From a virus, in IMG/VR virus record IMGVR_UViG_3300042691_035211, positions 1-24,883 of that record: DNA of 24,883 bases. One strand, given 5' to 3'. The translations under genes and the position numbers were made by a program. A model generated the notes under the pieces. The model was not told the origin of the DNA. It ran no database searches and saw only the letters and a program-made list of their open reading frames with translations. Below are positions 5,864 to 13,440 of the stretch, in pieces. Position 1 is the stretch's first letter. Every line of letters begins with the position of its first letter.

Positions 5864-7154
5864 TAAATTAGGAGTAATAGTACCATATAGAAATAGGGAA
5901 CAGCATCTTAATATTTTTAAAAAACATATAAGGGAATATCTTAACAAAAAGAATATTGATTTTGAATTAGTAATTGTAGAACAGGTTGATAATTTACCAT
6001 TTAATAGGGGTAGGTTACTTAATATAGGTTTTTTAGAAGCAGAAAAATTAGGATGTAACTATGTTGTATTTCATGATGTAGATATGCTACCAATGGATGT
6101 TGACTATTCATACTCTTCCGATGTACTACAACTTGCGAACAACTTCATTCCAGATGGGGATTATATAAAAGAAATATACGAAGGTTATTTCGGTGGAGTT
6201 ACAATGTTTCCTAATGAATTATTTAGAAAAGTAAATGGTTACCCAAATGATTTTTTTGGATGGGGATTTGAGGATGACGAATTGTTAAGAAGATGTGTTT
6301 ACTCAGGCATAGAAACTGAATCTCAAAAGATTATCAATAGGATAAACAATGGATATGTATTAAAATTCAATGGGACAGGTTCATATATAAAAGTAAAAAA
6401 TATTATAGATTATAAGAAAAACATAAAAATATCAACTACGTTTAGAGTTGGTACTGATATGGGTTCTAAAAAACCATATGATGAATTGACCTTATTTTCT
6501 GTACCAGGATACGATATGACGCTTACTGCTATTGATATATTTGGTACATATAAGTTTGAATTATTTGATTACAAAAGAAAAGTATATTCAATTACTACAA
6601 AAAAACTACCAATACATTCAACTAATATTACAATAGAAATAGATGTAGTAGACTCCATAGTAAACGTAATTCAAAATAGAGAATATGTAGGCTCTTTTAA
6701 TTATAATAAAAAATTATTTGATTACTCAAAAGAAGAATGGATTTATATTGGAATTGCAAACCCATATAGAGGAAATAATTTAAAAGAATTTTACGGATAC
6801 ATTGGAGAATTTAAAGTATGGAATGATTCTAAAAAAATAATAGATTTAGATATTTCTAATTATAAAAATGGAAATATCCAAAATAAATGTACCAAAGAAA
6901 ACTATGAAGTATTTTCTTGCAATTTAATAGACCCAAATGAAAATAAATACGAATATATACAAATACCAAAAAAAAGAAAAGGTATATTTAAATTATTAGA
7001 GCATAAAAATAATGGATTCATAGATGGAAAATGGGAAACCATATCAACCAGATATAATCAAATAAAATTTAATAATAAAGGTAATAAGACAGGATTATCC
7101 GATTTAAAATATACAATATTAGAAAACAAAAATAATTTTATAAAAGTAATATAA
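5856..7154 (+). CDS. GT7 (galactosyltransferase-type) enzyme interrupted by a LamG-like domain
   Basis: The first 150 residues carry the hallmarks of the beta-1,4-galactosyltransferase family (GT7): IVPYRNREQHL (8-18), FNRGRLLNIGF (49-59), the metal motif FHDVDMLP (72-79), YFGGVTMF (111-118) and GWGFEDDELLRR (135-146). Residues about 166-345 look like a concanavalin/LamG beta-sandwich (YVLKFNGTGSYIKV, EWIYIGIANPY, FYGYIGEFKVWN). The last 60 residues (KRKGIFKLLEHKNNG, then RYNQIK and GLSDLKYTIL) resemble the normal GT7 C-terminus. So the catalytic domain appears to be split by a lectin-like insert. It would transfer a sugar, possibly galactose, from a nucleotide donor. No signal peptide. It overlaps the preceding gene by 8 bases. 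Confidence 0.85.
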   Translation: MNNKLGVIVPYRNREQHLNIFKKHIREYLNKKNIDFELVIVEQVDNLPFNRGRLLNIGFLEAEKLGCNYVVFHDVDMLPMDVDYSYSSDVLQLANNFIPDGDYIKEIYEGYFGGVTMFPNELFRKVNGYPNDFFGWGFEDDELLRRCVYSGIETESQKIINRINNGYVLKFNGTGSYIKVKNIIDYKKNIKISTTFRVGTDMGSKKPYDELTLFSVPGYDMTLTAIDIFGTYKFELFDYKRKVYSITTKKLPIHSTNITIEIDVVDSIVNVIQNREYVGSFNYNKKLFDYSKEEWIYIGIANPYRGNNLKEFYGYIGEFKVWNDSKKIIDLDISNYKNGNIQNKCTKENYEVFSCNLIDPNENKYEYIQIPKKRKGIFKLLEHKNNGFIDGKWETISTRYNQIKFNNKGNKTGLSDLKYTILENKNNFIKVI

Positions 7155-8464
7155 TGGAAAAAACAGATTCTTTTTGTGCTATACCTTTTGTGAGTACTAT
7201 GATAAATACGGATGGTAAGTTTAAGTATTGTTGTATTGCAGAAGGTGATGAAGATACGAATTTACAAACAAACGGAAAAAAATTAAATGTAAAAGAAAAC
7301 TCATTGTTAGATGCGTTTAATTCGGATACTGTCAGAAAAGTAAGAAAAAAAATGATTGCCGGAGAACAAGTTTCTGCGTGTATGAAATGTGATTTACAAA
7401 ACAAAATAGGTAGAGAAAGTTATAGAGATATGATGACAGGAGAATGGATAAAAAGAATAGGCTCCGAACAAATGAACGCATTGATTGAAGATGCAAAAAA
7501 TAATGATGGTATAATAAATTCAATGCCAGTTTATCTTGACCTAAGATTGGGTAATCTATGTAATTTTAAATGTAGAATGTGTAATCCATTCAACTCCAAT
7601 TCAATAGCGAAAGAACATTTTCAGCTTTGGGGAGAATCTGCAGAATATAGAAGAGTATATACATCTGAATTTGGAAACAGTCCCATACATTTAAAAAATC
7701 AAGAAACTTGGTTTGAAAGTGATGTGTTATGGAACCAAATTGAAGATATGATACCAACTCTTAAAAAAGTTTATATGACAGGTGGAGAACCAACTCTTAT
7801 TGAAAATAATTTTTATTTTATGGAAAAATGTATTGAGAAAGGTAGAAAAGATTTATTATTATTTTTTAATACAAATTGCTCAAATGTAAATAAAAGATTT
7901 GCAGATGTTTTAACAAAATTTGATAAAGTTGATATTAATGCAAGTATAGACGGATATGGTACTATGAATGATTATATAAGACACCCATCACATTGGGAAA
8001 AAATAAGTAAAAATTTTGAAACACTTGCATCAATAAAAAACGTTAATTTAGGAATTTCACCTGTGGTACAAATTTACAATATATTCAATATTGATCAAAT
8101 TATTGATTACGTTTATGAAGTAAATAAAAAATACAATAGAAATATTTTTATTGATTTTTTAATAGATACACATCCAAAAAACTTAGATGTGAAAATATTA
8201 CCAACACAAATAAAAGATGCTGCAAGACTAAAATTAGAAAAATACATAGAAAAAAATAAACACAAAATAGAAAATAATCATTTAACAAAAAATAGTACAT
8301 ATGCTATTATAAATTTGTTAAAAGAAGATAGAATACCAAACTCTGATTTTTATATGGAAAGTTTTTTATCCTATACAAAAATTTTAGATAAAAATAGAAA
8401 CCAATTTTTTGAAGAAGTTTGTACCGAATTAAATGGTCACATAAAAAAACATTACGGTGAATAA
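7154..8464 (+). CDS. Radical SAM enzyme with N-terminal twitch domain
   Basis: This 436-residue protein has the radical SAM cluster motif CNFKCRMC (Cys136, 140, 143) and GGEP (210-213) for SAM binding. The N-terminus has FCAIPF, a CC pair (26-27) and CMKC (76-79), the cysteine pattern of N-terminal-twitch radical SAM proteins, suggesting a second iron-sulfur cluster. Such enzymes start radical chemistry on peptides, sugars or nucleotides. The gene starts on the stop of the GT7 gene (TAATG) and overlaps the next radical SAM gene by eight bases. The two are related, so they may be duplicated or act in sequence. The substrate is unknown. Confidence 0.88.
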   Translation: MEKTDSFCAIPFVSTMINTDGKFKYCCIAEGDEDTNLQTNGKKLNVKENSLLDAFNSDTVRKVRKKMIAGEQVSACMKCDLQNKIGRESYRDMMTGEWIKRIGSEQMNALIEDAKNNDGIINSMPVYLDLRLGNLCNFKCRMCNPFNSNSIAKEHFQLWGESAEYRRVYTSEFGNSPIHLKNQETWFESDVLWNQIEDMIPTLKKVYMTGGEPTLIENNFYFMEKCIEKGRKDLLLFFNTNCSNVNKRFADVLTKFDKVDINASIDGYGTMNDYIRHPSHWEKISKNFETLASIKNVNLGISPVVQIYNIFNIDQIIDYVYEVNKKYNRNIFIDFLIDTHPKNLDVKILPTQIKDAARLKLEKYIEKNKHKIENNHLTKNSTYAIINLLKEDRIPNSDFYMESFLSYTKILDKNRNQFFEEVCTELNGHIKKHYGE

Positions 8465-9719
8465 AGATAGAAAAAATAGTGAAACGTTTTGTATTTTACC
8501 TTGGATACATATAGCAACATATACGGATGGTACTGCATTATTGTGTTGTGTATCAAACCCAAACACTGGTGAAAATTTAAATGATAAAACAATTGATCAG
8601 GTTAAAAACAGTGAATACTTTAAGGAAGCAAGAAAAGCTTTATTAAACGGTGAAAAATTTAAAGGATGTAATGTATGTTGGAAAGAAGAAGCAGTTGGTG
8701 TTAATAGTCATAGGATGAATGAAAATAATTTATGGGATGCAATACTTGGAAAAAATCTAATAGATGAAATTGTAAAAAACACACATGAAGATGGTTCAAT
8801 TGATAATGATTTATATACATTAGATTTTAGATTGGGAAATACTTGTAATTTAGCATGTGTTATGTGTAGACCAACGGACAGTTCAAAATGGTTACCTGAA
8901 TCAAAATTACTAGCCAAAGATTTAGAAACCGATGCAAAATGGGATTGGAAACATAAATCTGAAATTGACATATCTAAATTTAATTGGTATAAACGAAACG
9001 AATTCTTAGAAGACTTTTATAATCACTGCGGAAATATAAAATTGATGATATTCGCCGGCGGTGAACCACTACTTATAAAACAACATAAAGATATAATTAA
9101 AGAGTTAGTAAAAAGAGATTTGGCAAAAGATATTAGAGTAAATTATCATACAAACGCTACAATTTATGATGAAGAATTAATGGAATTATGGAAACATTTT
9201 AAAAGAGTGGAATTATTTTTATCAATTGATGGTCCAAGACAAATCACAGAATATGTAAGATATCCATCAAAATTTGATACAATAGAAAAAAATTTAAGAT
9301 TATATGATGATAACGCATCGGACAATATGTTTTTTAAAATACTATATACCGTTCAGGCATTAAATATATTTTATCTGCCAGAATTTACTGATTGGTTATT
9401 AGATCAGGGTTATAAAAAAATAATAAGAAAAAACTATGAAACACTTTTCCACACAGGAGTTTTATGGGGGCCACGGTATTTATCAACAAAAGTATTATCT
9501 GATAAAGCAAAAGAAGAAATTACAAAAAAAATAAAAGATTACGTTAGAAAAAACCAAGGGTTTATTAATGTTAATAATTTTATAGAAATGGTTAATATCA
9601 TGAACTCAGCAGATGAATCTCATTTACAAAAACAATTTTTTGAATATCTAATTAAATTAGATTTGTATAGAAATTTAAATCACAAAGAAACATTTAAACA
9701 ATTATTAGAATTATTTTAA
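8457..9719 (+). CDS. Second radical SAM enzyme with N-terminal twitch domain
   Basis: This 420-residue protein shares its plan with the preceding one: FCILPWIHI (11-19), CC (30-31), CNVC (71-74), then the radical SAM cluster CNLACVMC (130-137) and GGEP (201-204). The start is the GTG at 8457; no ATG exists before the essential FCILPWIH motif, so this non-ATG start is well supported. It overlaps the preceding stop by eight bases, which implies coupled translation. It is probably a paralogue that modifies the same or a related substrate. Not an obvious member of a named pathway. Confidence 0.88.
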   Translation: MNKDRKNSETFCILPWIHIATYTDGTALLCCVSNPNTGENLNDKTIDQVKNSEYFKEARKALLNGEKFKGCNVCWKEEAVGVNSHRMNENNLWDAILGKNLIDEIVKNTHEDGSIDNDLYTLDFRLGNTCNLACVMCRPTDSSKWLPESKLLAKDLETDAKWDWKHKSEIDISKFNWYKRNEFLEDFYNHCGNIKLMIFAGGEPLLIKQHKDIIKELVKRDLAKDIRVNYHTNATIYDEELMELWKHFKRVELFLSIDGPRQITEYVRYPSKFDTIEKNLRLYDDNASDNMFFKILYTVQALNIFYLPEFTDWLLDQGYKKIIRKNYETLFHTGVLWGPRYLSTKVLSDKAKEEITKKIKDYVRKNQGFINVNNFIEMVNIMNSADESHLQKQFFEYLIKLDLYRNLNHKETFKQLLELF

Positions 9720-9720
9720 T

Positions 9721-10698
9721 ATGTACAATAAATTTTTAAAAATAACAATGTTAAAAAATGATGGTAGCGAAATTATTTTAACATATATGTTAGAGGATAA
9801 TAATCCGGTAGTTGATAAATGGATTGAAATGACAAAAAAATCCATAAAAAATAATATGAAAATAAAAGCATCTTTAAATAATGTTGAAATTAATAATATT
9901 TCAATACTATTAAAAAAAATAAATGATGTTTTATATTTTATAAACAATCATTATGATAAAAAACTACCAGTATTTACAAATTTTTATGAATTAGATAATA
10001 TAATTTTGAATTATTTACATGAAGAATTTGAAATTTATGGAGATAGAATTGAAGAACTTCAATCAAAAAATAATTGGTCTTACGAATTGCATGAAAACTT
10101 TTTATCACTAAATGAGTATATACATATGATTGAAACAGCGATGCATGGTTCGGAAGATAATTTTCCAAATTTTAGTTGTTTATATGATTTTACGCCAGCA
10201 GGCCTTCATGAACCTATAAAAGAGGAATATAAACATTTTTTAGAAAATAAATTTGAATGGGGAGGTCTTTATTGTGGTTACAATACATTGGGTAAAGATT
10301 ATCTATCAATTGCGCCAGAAAATGATTGGGAAGTTATAGAACGTGATGAAGTAAGGCCTCAAATTAGATTTGCAGCAGAGACATGGATGAACTTTGGTCC
10401 TGATTTGAAAACAACTATAAATAAAGAATTTTATAAATGGTATACAACTTTACCAAATAAAATTCAAAACAAAATACCAATTGATGATTTGAATAAACTT
10501 TCATTGGGTAGGTATAGTTTAGGTAAAATTATTATTGATGAAAATTTTTTATCAATAGAACCTGATGCAAAAAAATGGTTACTACCAACCGGATCAGTTT
10601 ATTCAATAATGGGTAAAGAAGATTGTAAAACAAAATGGAACAGAGAAGTTTTTGCAAAAATTGTTGATATAAAAAGAATAGAAATAATAGAAAAATGA
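9721..10698 (+). CDS. Unknown protein between two radical SAM genes (325 aa)
   Basis: This 325-residue protein has no recognised domain. The first 110 residues have beta-rich then helical sequence; residues about 135-240 are the most distinctive, with GGLYCGYNTLGKDYLSIAPE, then an acidic stretch and RPQIRFAAETWMNF. It has few cysteines, so it is not another iron-sulfur enzyme. Its start is one base after the second radical SAM gene and its stop overlaps the third (ATGA). Strict packing suggests a partner or substrate-binding protein for the radical SAM enzymes, or the protein they modify. This is inferred from position only. Confidence 0.75.
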   Translation: MYNKFLKITMLKNDGSEIILTYMLEDNNPVVDKWIEMTKKSIKNNMKIKASLNNVEINNISILLKKINDVLYFINNHYDKKLPVFTNFYELDNIILNYLHEEFEIYGDRIEELQSKNNWSYELHENFLSLNEYIHMIETAMHGSEDNFPNFSCLYDFTPAGLHEPIKEEYKHFLENKFEWGGLYCGYNTLGKDYLSIAPENDWEVIERDEVRPQIRFAAETWMNFGPDLKTTINKEFYKWYTTLPNKIQNKIPIDDLNKLSLGRYSLGKIIIDENFLSIEPDAKKWLLPTGSVYSIMGKEDCKTKWNREVFAKIVDIKRIEIIEK

Positions 10699-11648
10699 AG
10701 TTTAATATAAAGGAAATCAAAACTATTTATCCAGAAATTTTTCAATTAACATGGGTTTTAAATAATATTTGTTCAAATCAATGTTCGTATTGTAATCCAT
10801 TTTTATATGCAGGAAAAAATCATAATTATAAATGGGAAAATGCCAAAATATTTATAGATGAATTATTTAAAAGAAAAAATAAAATAAATTGTTCTATATC
10901 CGGTGGAGAACCAACAATGTCACCATTTTTATTAGAAATATGTAAATTGTTTTTTAATAACGGTCATACAATAGGAATAACAACAAATGGTACAAAAAGT
11001 GTACAATATTATAAAGAAATAAGTAAATATTTAAATCATATTTGTTTTTCATATCATCCAGAATATGGTGATAACAATAAATTATTAGAAAAAATACACG
11101 CATGTATTGAGAACACAAAAGTAACAGTTAGAATAATGATGCATCCTACTTATTGGGATGAATCTATCTCTTTTTTTGTAGAATGTTTAAAAAATAAAAA
11201 TATTGGAACAGAAGCCGTTAGGATTTTAGATAGAGGACAATCTGATAAAAATACATACACATATTCTGATGAACAATTAAAATGGTTTACTTTTTCTCAA
11301 ACAAGAAATAATGAAGCAATAATCTTCATTGATAACAAAGAATTTACAAAAATGGGTTCCGATTTTTTTTTAGAAGATGGTACTATTGATAAAAATGGCC
11401 ATGCTGTTGATTATATAAATGAAGGTTTAACTGATTTTTACGGATGGAAATGTAATATTGGATTGGAACACTTGTACATATCTGCAGAAGGATATATAAA
11501 AAGAGGAAATTGTGAAGTGGGAGGTTTTATTGGTAATATAGATGAACCACTTAATATTCAATGGCCGGAAAATTCAATCATCTGCAATAAACACATTTGT
11601 TTTTGTACACCAGATGTATTGGTTAGTAAAAAAAATTTGATAATTTAA
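10695..11648 (+). CDS. Radical SAM enzyme with C-terminal SPASM/twitch-like cysteines
   Basis: This 317-residue enzyme has the radical SAM cluster at residues 26-33 (CSNQCSYC) and GGEP at 70-73. Unlike the two upstream enzymes, the extra cysteines are at the C-terminus (Cys253, 273, 297, 302, 304), which resembles a SPASM or twitch auxiliary-cluster region found in peptide-modifying and some sugar-modifying enzymes. There is no membrane segment. It is the last gene of the operon; the next gene has its own promoter, whose -33 box lies in the last codons of this one. Confidence 0.87.
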   Translation: MKFNIKEIKTIYPEIFQLTWVLNNICSNQCSYCNPFLYAGKNHNYKWENAKIFIDELFKRKNKINCSISGGEPTMSPFLLEICKLFFNNGHTIGITTNGTKSVQYYKEISKYLNHICFSYHPEYGDNNKLLEKIHACIENTKVTVRIMMHPTYWDESISFFVECLKNKNIGTEAVRILDRGQSDKNTYTYSDEQLKWFTFSQTRNNEAIIFIDNKEFTKMGSDFFLEDGTIDKNGHAVDYINEGLTDFYGWKCNIGLEHLYISAEGYIKRGNCEVGGFIGNIDEPLNIQWPENSIICNKHICFCTPDVLVSKKNLII

Positions 11649-11667
11649 ATAAATTGTAATATATTTG
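11636..11667 (+). promoter_or_regulatory. Host-type promoter with perfect TAnnTTTG box
   Basis: TTTGATA (11636-11642) and TATATTTG (11660-11667) have the same 24-base start-to-start spacing as the other promoters, and the second box matches the Bacteroidota -7 consensus TAnnTTTG exactly. The ATG of the next gene (11672) is only four bases downstream, which favours leaderless translation. Confidence 0.7.
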
Positions 11668-11671
11668 TTTT

Positions 11672-11989
11672 ATGATTATAGTACCACAAACACCAATTAC
11701 AGAAGCAAGTTTTGATAAGTGGAAATGTCATAGAATAGATGTAAACGAAGAAGATGATAATTACCATTATTACATTATTCCTCTGATTGATATTGATGAG
11801 GATGAGATGAAAAGATTGGAAGTATTACCTACACTTTTTTCATCAGAGTCTGACATGTATGCAGATGAAAATGGCAATCCCATATTCACTATGAGATTAT
11901 TTGATGATGATCTACCGGAATTAACTACCGAAGAAGAGGTGGAAATCCTTTATAAGTTATTGACTAAGAAGGACTTATTACTAAGATAA
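11672..11989 (+). CDS. Small acidic hypothetical protein (105 aa)
   Basis: This is a 105-residue, very acidic protein (for example DIDEDEMKRLEVLPTLFSSE and DDDLPELTTEEEVEILYKLL). No family is recognised. Strong negative charge is typical of phage-encoded DNA mimics, inhibitors and small adaptor proteins, but no motif supports any of these. It is transcribed from its own host-type promoter, and the -33 box of the next promoter (11994) starts five bases after its stop, so it may be expressed early and separately. Confidence 0.6.
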   Translation: MIIVPQTPITEASFDKWKCHRIDVNEEDDNYHYYIIPLIDIDEDEMKRLEVLPTLFSSESDMYADENGNPIFTMRLFDDDLPELTTEEEVEILYKLLTKKDLLLR

Positions 11990-11993
11990 TAAA

Positions 11994-12023
11994 TTTGGTA
12001 ATATCAAAAATTTTTCGTATATT
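11994..12023 (+). promoter_or_regulatory. Host-type promoter for the HD-domain gene
   Basis: TTTGGTA (11994-12000), TTTTTCG (12011-12017) and TATATT (12018-12023) match the shared element. Unlike most others here, the gene start (12055) is 31 bases downstream, so a short leader is expected. Confidence 0.75.
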
Positions 12024-12050
12024 AGAGTATTGAAAATGATTAAACTCTAA
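12022..12050 (+). promoter_or_regulatory. Inverted repeat overlapping the -7 box, with a micro-ORF
   Basis: TTAGAGT (12022-12028) and ACTCTAA (12044-12050) form a perfect 7-base inverted repeat with a 15-base gap. It overlaps the end of the -7 box and the likely transcription start, a usual place for a repressor operator. A four-codon ORF (ATG at 12036, ending TAA at 12050) lies within it. Either could control the HD-domain gene; neither is proven. Confidence 0.4.
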
Positions 12051-12054
12051 ACGT

Positions 12055-12708
12055 ATGAAACAAAAAACAGAAGCCGAATTAAAGGCAAATTACGACCGTT
12101 TTATCGGTATTCTCAAAAAGTATTTTACTGGCGAAAGATTGGAAAAATTACTCCATATGTATTCCGAAAATGAATTAGGTGGAAACTTAATAGTATCTCC
12201 TGCGTCCGGAAACTTAAATTATCATAACGCATATACCGGTGGTTATATTGACCACATATTTAATGTGTGTAAGAATGCACTTCGTATGAAGAAAACATTT
12301 GAAGAAGCGGGTGGTGTTTGTGATTTTACCGAAGAAGAATTAGTATTCGTTGCCCTTCATCATGACTTGGGTAAGTTAGGTACTAAAGAAGAATTACATT
12401 ATGCACCTAACGATTCCGAATGGCATATAAAAAATAAGGGAGAAGTTTATAGACGTAATGACAAGAATTCATTTATGGCGATTACAGATAGAACTTTATA
12501 TACTCTTTCTCTTTACCAAATAACTATTTCTGAAAATGAATATTTTGGTATTAAACTTACCGATGGTCTTTATGATGAAGACAATGAGAAATACTATAAA
12601 GTATATGATACGTCAAAATATTTAAAATCAAATATTCAGTATATCATGCATTGGGCAGACCATATGAGTACGATAATAGAAAGACAAAATTACACAAATT
12701 CAAAATAA
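12055..12708 (+). CDS. HD-domain metal-dependent phosphohydrolase
   Basis: This 217-residue protein has the HD-domain signature: His67 in GGYIDHIF, the HHDLGK motif at 102-107 giving the metal-binding His-Asp pair, and a second Asp-His at 202-203 (WADHMS). HD-domain enzymes hydrolyse phosphate esters of nucleotides, including dNTPs and cyclic nucleotides. In T4-like phages related HD proteins occur outside the core gene set. The substrate is unknown: a role in nucleotide turnover, or in removing a host signalling nucleotide, would both fit. Cytoplasmic, with no added domain. It has its own promoter. Confidence 0.85.
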   Translation: MKQKTEAELKANYDRFIGILKKYFTGERLEKLLHMYSENELGGNLIVSPASGNLNYHNAYTGGYIDHIFNVCKNALRMKKTFEEAGGVCDFTEEELVFVALHHDLGKLGTKEELHYAPNDSEWHIKNKGEVYRRNDKNSFMAITDRTLYTLSLYQITISENEYFGIKLTDGLYDEDNEKYYKVYDTSKYLKSNIQYIMHWADHMSTIIERQNYTNSK

Positions 12709-12712
12709 TTAC

Positions 12713-12751
12713 TGACACTTTGTCAAAAATAATTCTTTGGTATAGTAATTG
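12713..12751 (+). promoter_or_regulatory. Weak promoter candidate and palindrome upstream of hsp20
   Basis: TGACA and TGTCA (12713-12725) form an inverted repeat around CTT. It contains a possible -33 TTTG (12719-12722), and TATAGTAATTG (12741-12751) could act as a poor -7 region. The spacing differs from the six matched promoters, so this is a weaker call. It would drive the Hsp20 gene with a leader of about 30-40 bases. Confidence 0.35.
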
Positions 12752-12790
12752 AACTATATAGAACATTATTAACTAAAAAAATATTAAATT

Positions 12791-13186
12791 ATGTTTTATT
12801 CAGAGATTGACAGAATTATGGATAGTATTACAGCTCATCCATTATGGGAACAGGCAACAAAAACAACAACATATGTTCCTAGTAAATTTGCAGTAGATGT
12901 AAAAGAAGAAGCAGCGGTAATTGCTTTATCAGTATTGGGACATGACCCAAAAGATGTTGAAATCAATTGTTTTGAAGACAAAATTGAAATCAAAGCAAAA
13001 AAATTCACAGAGGACAAAGAAAATCCTTTTAATCAATTAATTTCAGATATTGATGAAAGAGTACATGTTGGTAAAAATTTTGATGGAAAAAAAGCTAAAG
13101 CTGAAATTAAAAATGGTATTTTATTAATTACCATTGAAAGAAAGGAAGAGTCCAAACCTAAAAAATTAACTCCAAAAGTTGGTTAA
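12791..13186 (+). CDS. hsp20: Small heat-shock protein (Hsp20/alpha-crystallin)
   Basis: This 131-residue protein has an alpha-crystallin domain: residues about 30-120 form beta strands ending with NGILLITIERKEE (about 108-120), the family signature. A short N-terminal arm and a Lys/Pro-rich tail flank it. Small heat-shock proteins hold unfolding proteins in a soluble state without ATP. T4-like marine phages commonly carry one, and it may protect structural proteins or polymerase during infection. It ends nine bases before the -7-box region of the next promoter and just upstream of a terminator hairpin. Confidence 0.88.
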   Translation: MFYSEIDRIMDSITAHPLWEQATKTTTYVPSKFAVDVKEEAAVIALSVLGHDPKDVEINCFEDKIEIKAKKFTEDKENPFNQLISDIDERVHVGKNFDGKKAKAEIKNGILLITIERKEESKPKKLTPKVG

Positions 13187-13207
13187 TTCGGTTATTTTTC
13201 GTATATT
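13178..13207 (+). promoter_or_regulatory. Host-type promoter overlapping the hsp20 stop
   Basis: GTTGGTT (13178-13184), TTTTTCG (13195-13201) and TATATT (13202-13207) match the shared element, and the boxes start 24 bases apart. The -33 box overlaps the last codons of hsp20. The likely start site falls inside the 5' arm of the terminator at 13210, an unusual arrangement. Confidence 0.65.
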
Positions 13208-13209
13208 AC

Positions 13210-13243
13210 AAAGGTAGAGGGGTCATTACTTCTACCTTTTTTT
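13210..13243 (+). terminator. Intrinsic terminator after hsp20
   Basis: AAAGGTAGA (13210-13218) and TCTACCTTT (13231-13239) form a perfect 9-bp stem with a 12-base loop, and T runs through 13243. It ends transcription from upstream genes. A transcript started at the promoter just upstream would lack part of the 5' arm and might read through. Confidence 0.75.
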
Positions 13244-13251
13244 ATTTAAAA

Positions 13252-13260
13252 ATATTTATT
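13252..13260 (+). promoter_or_regulatory. Candidate late element ATATTTATT (site 1)
   Basis: ATATTTATT sits three bases upstream of the ATG at 13264. The same nine bases occur before the structural genes at 17770 and 20912. A gp55-type sigma factor is encoded in the window, so a shared late-promoter element is expected, but this sequence is not the T4 octamer and AT-rich DNA gives chance hits. Confidence 0.3.
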
Positions 13261-13263
13261 AGT

Positions 13264-13440
13264 ATGATATACAACGAAAAAATACAGACTTTATTAGAGT
13301 CTTTAGATGGAAAATTAAGAATTTTACAAAACGGAATCAAAGGTGCTCAACAATTAACACCATCTGATGCTAATTTAATCATTGATGATAGTAGAAAAAT
13401 CATTGAAAGAATAAATGAGCTAGTAACTATTAACAGATAA
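13264..13440 (+). CDS. Small helical hypothetical protein (58 aa)
   Basis: This 58-residue protein (starting MIYNEKIQTLLESLDGKLRI, ending RKIIERINELVTINR) is a predicted helical hairpin with regular Leu/Ile spacing. It was missed by a 60-residue cutoff. Its stop overlaps the ATG of the next gene (TAATG), so the two are probably translated together. No family is recognised. Proximity to the membrane/coiled-coil protein suggests a shared role. Confidence 0.6.
   Translation: MIYNEKIQTLLESLDGKLRILQNGIKGAQQLTPSDANLIIDDSRKIIERINELVTINR

Noticed and set aside
7138-9947. Several 63-88-residue minus-strand frames opposite the radical SAM genes
   Set aside because: These are Phe/Leu/Ser-rich mirror images of Lys/Glu-rich genes in AT-rich DNA. 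The + strand genes have clear domains in the same places.
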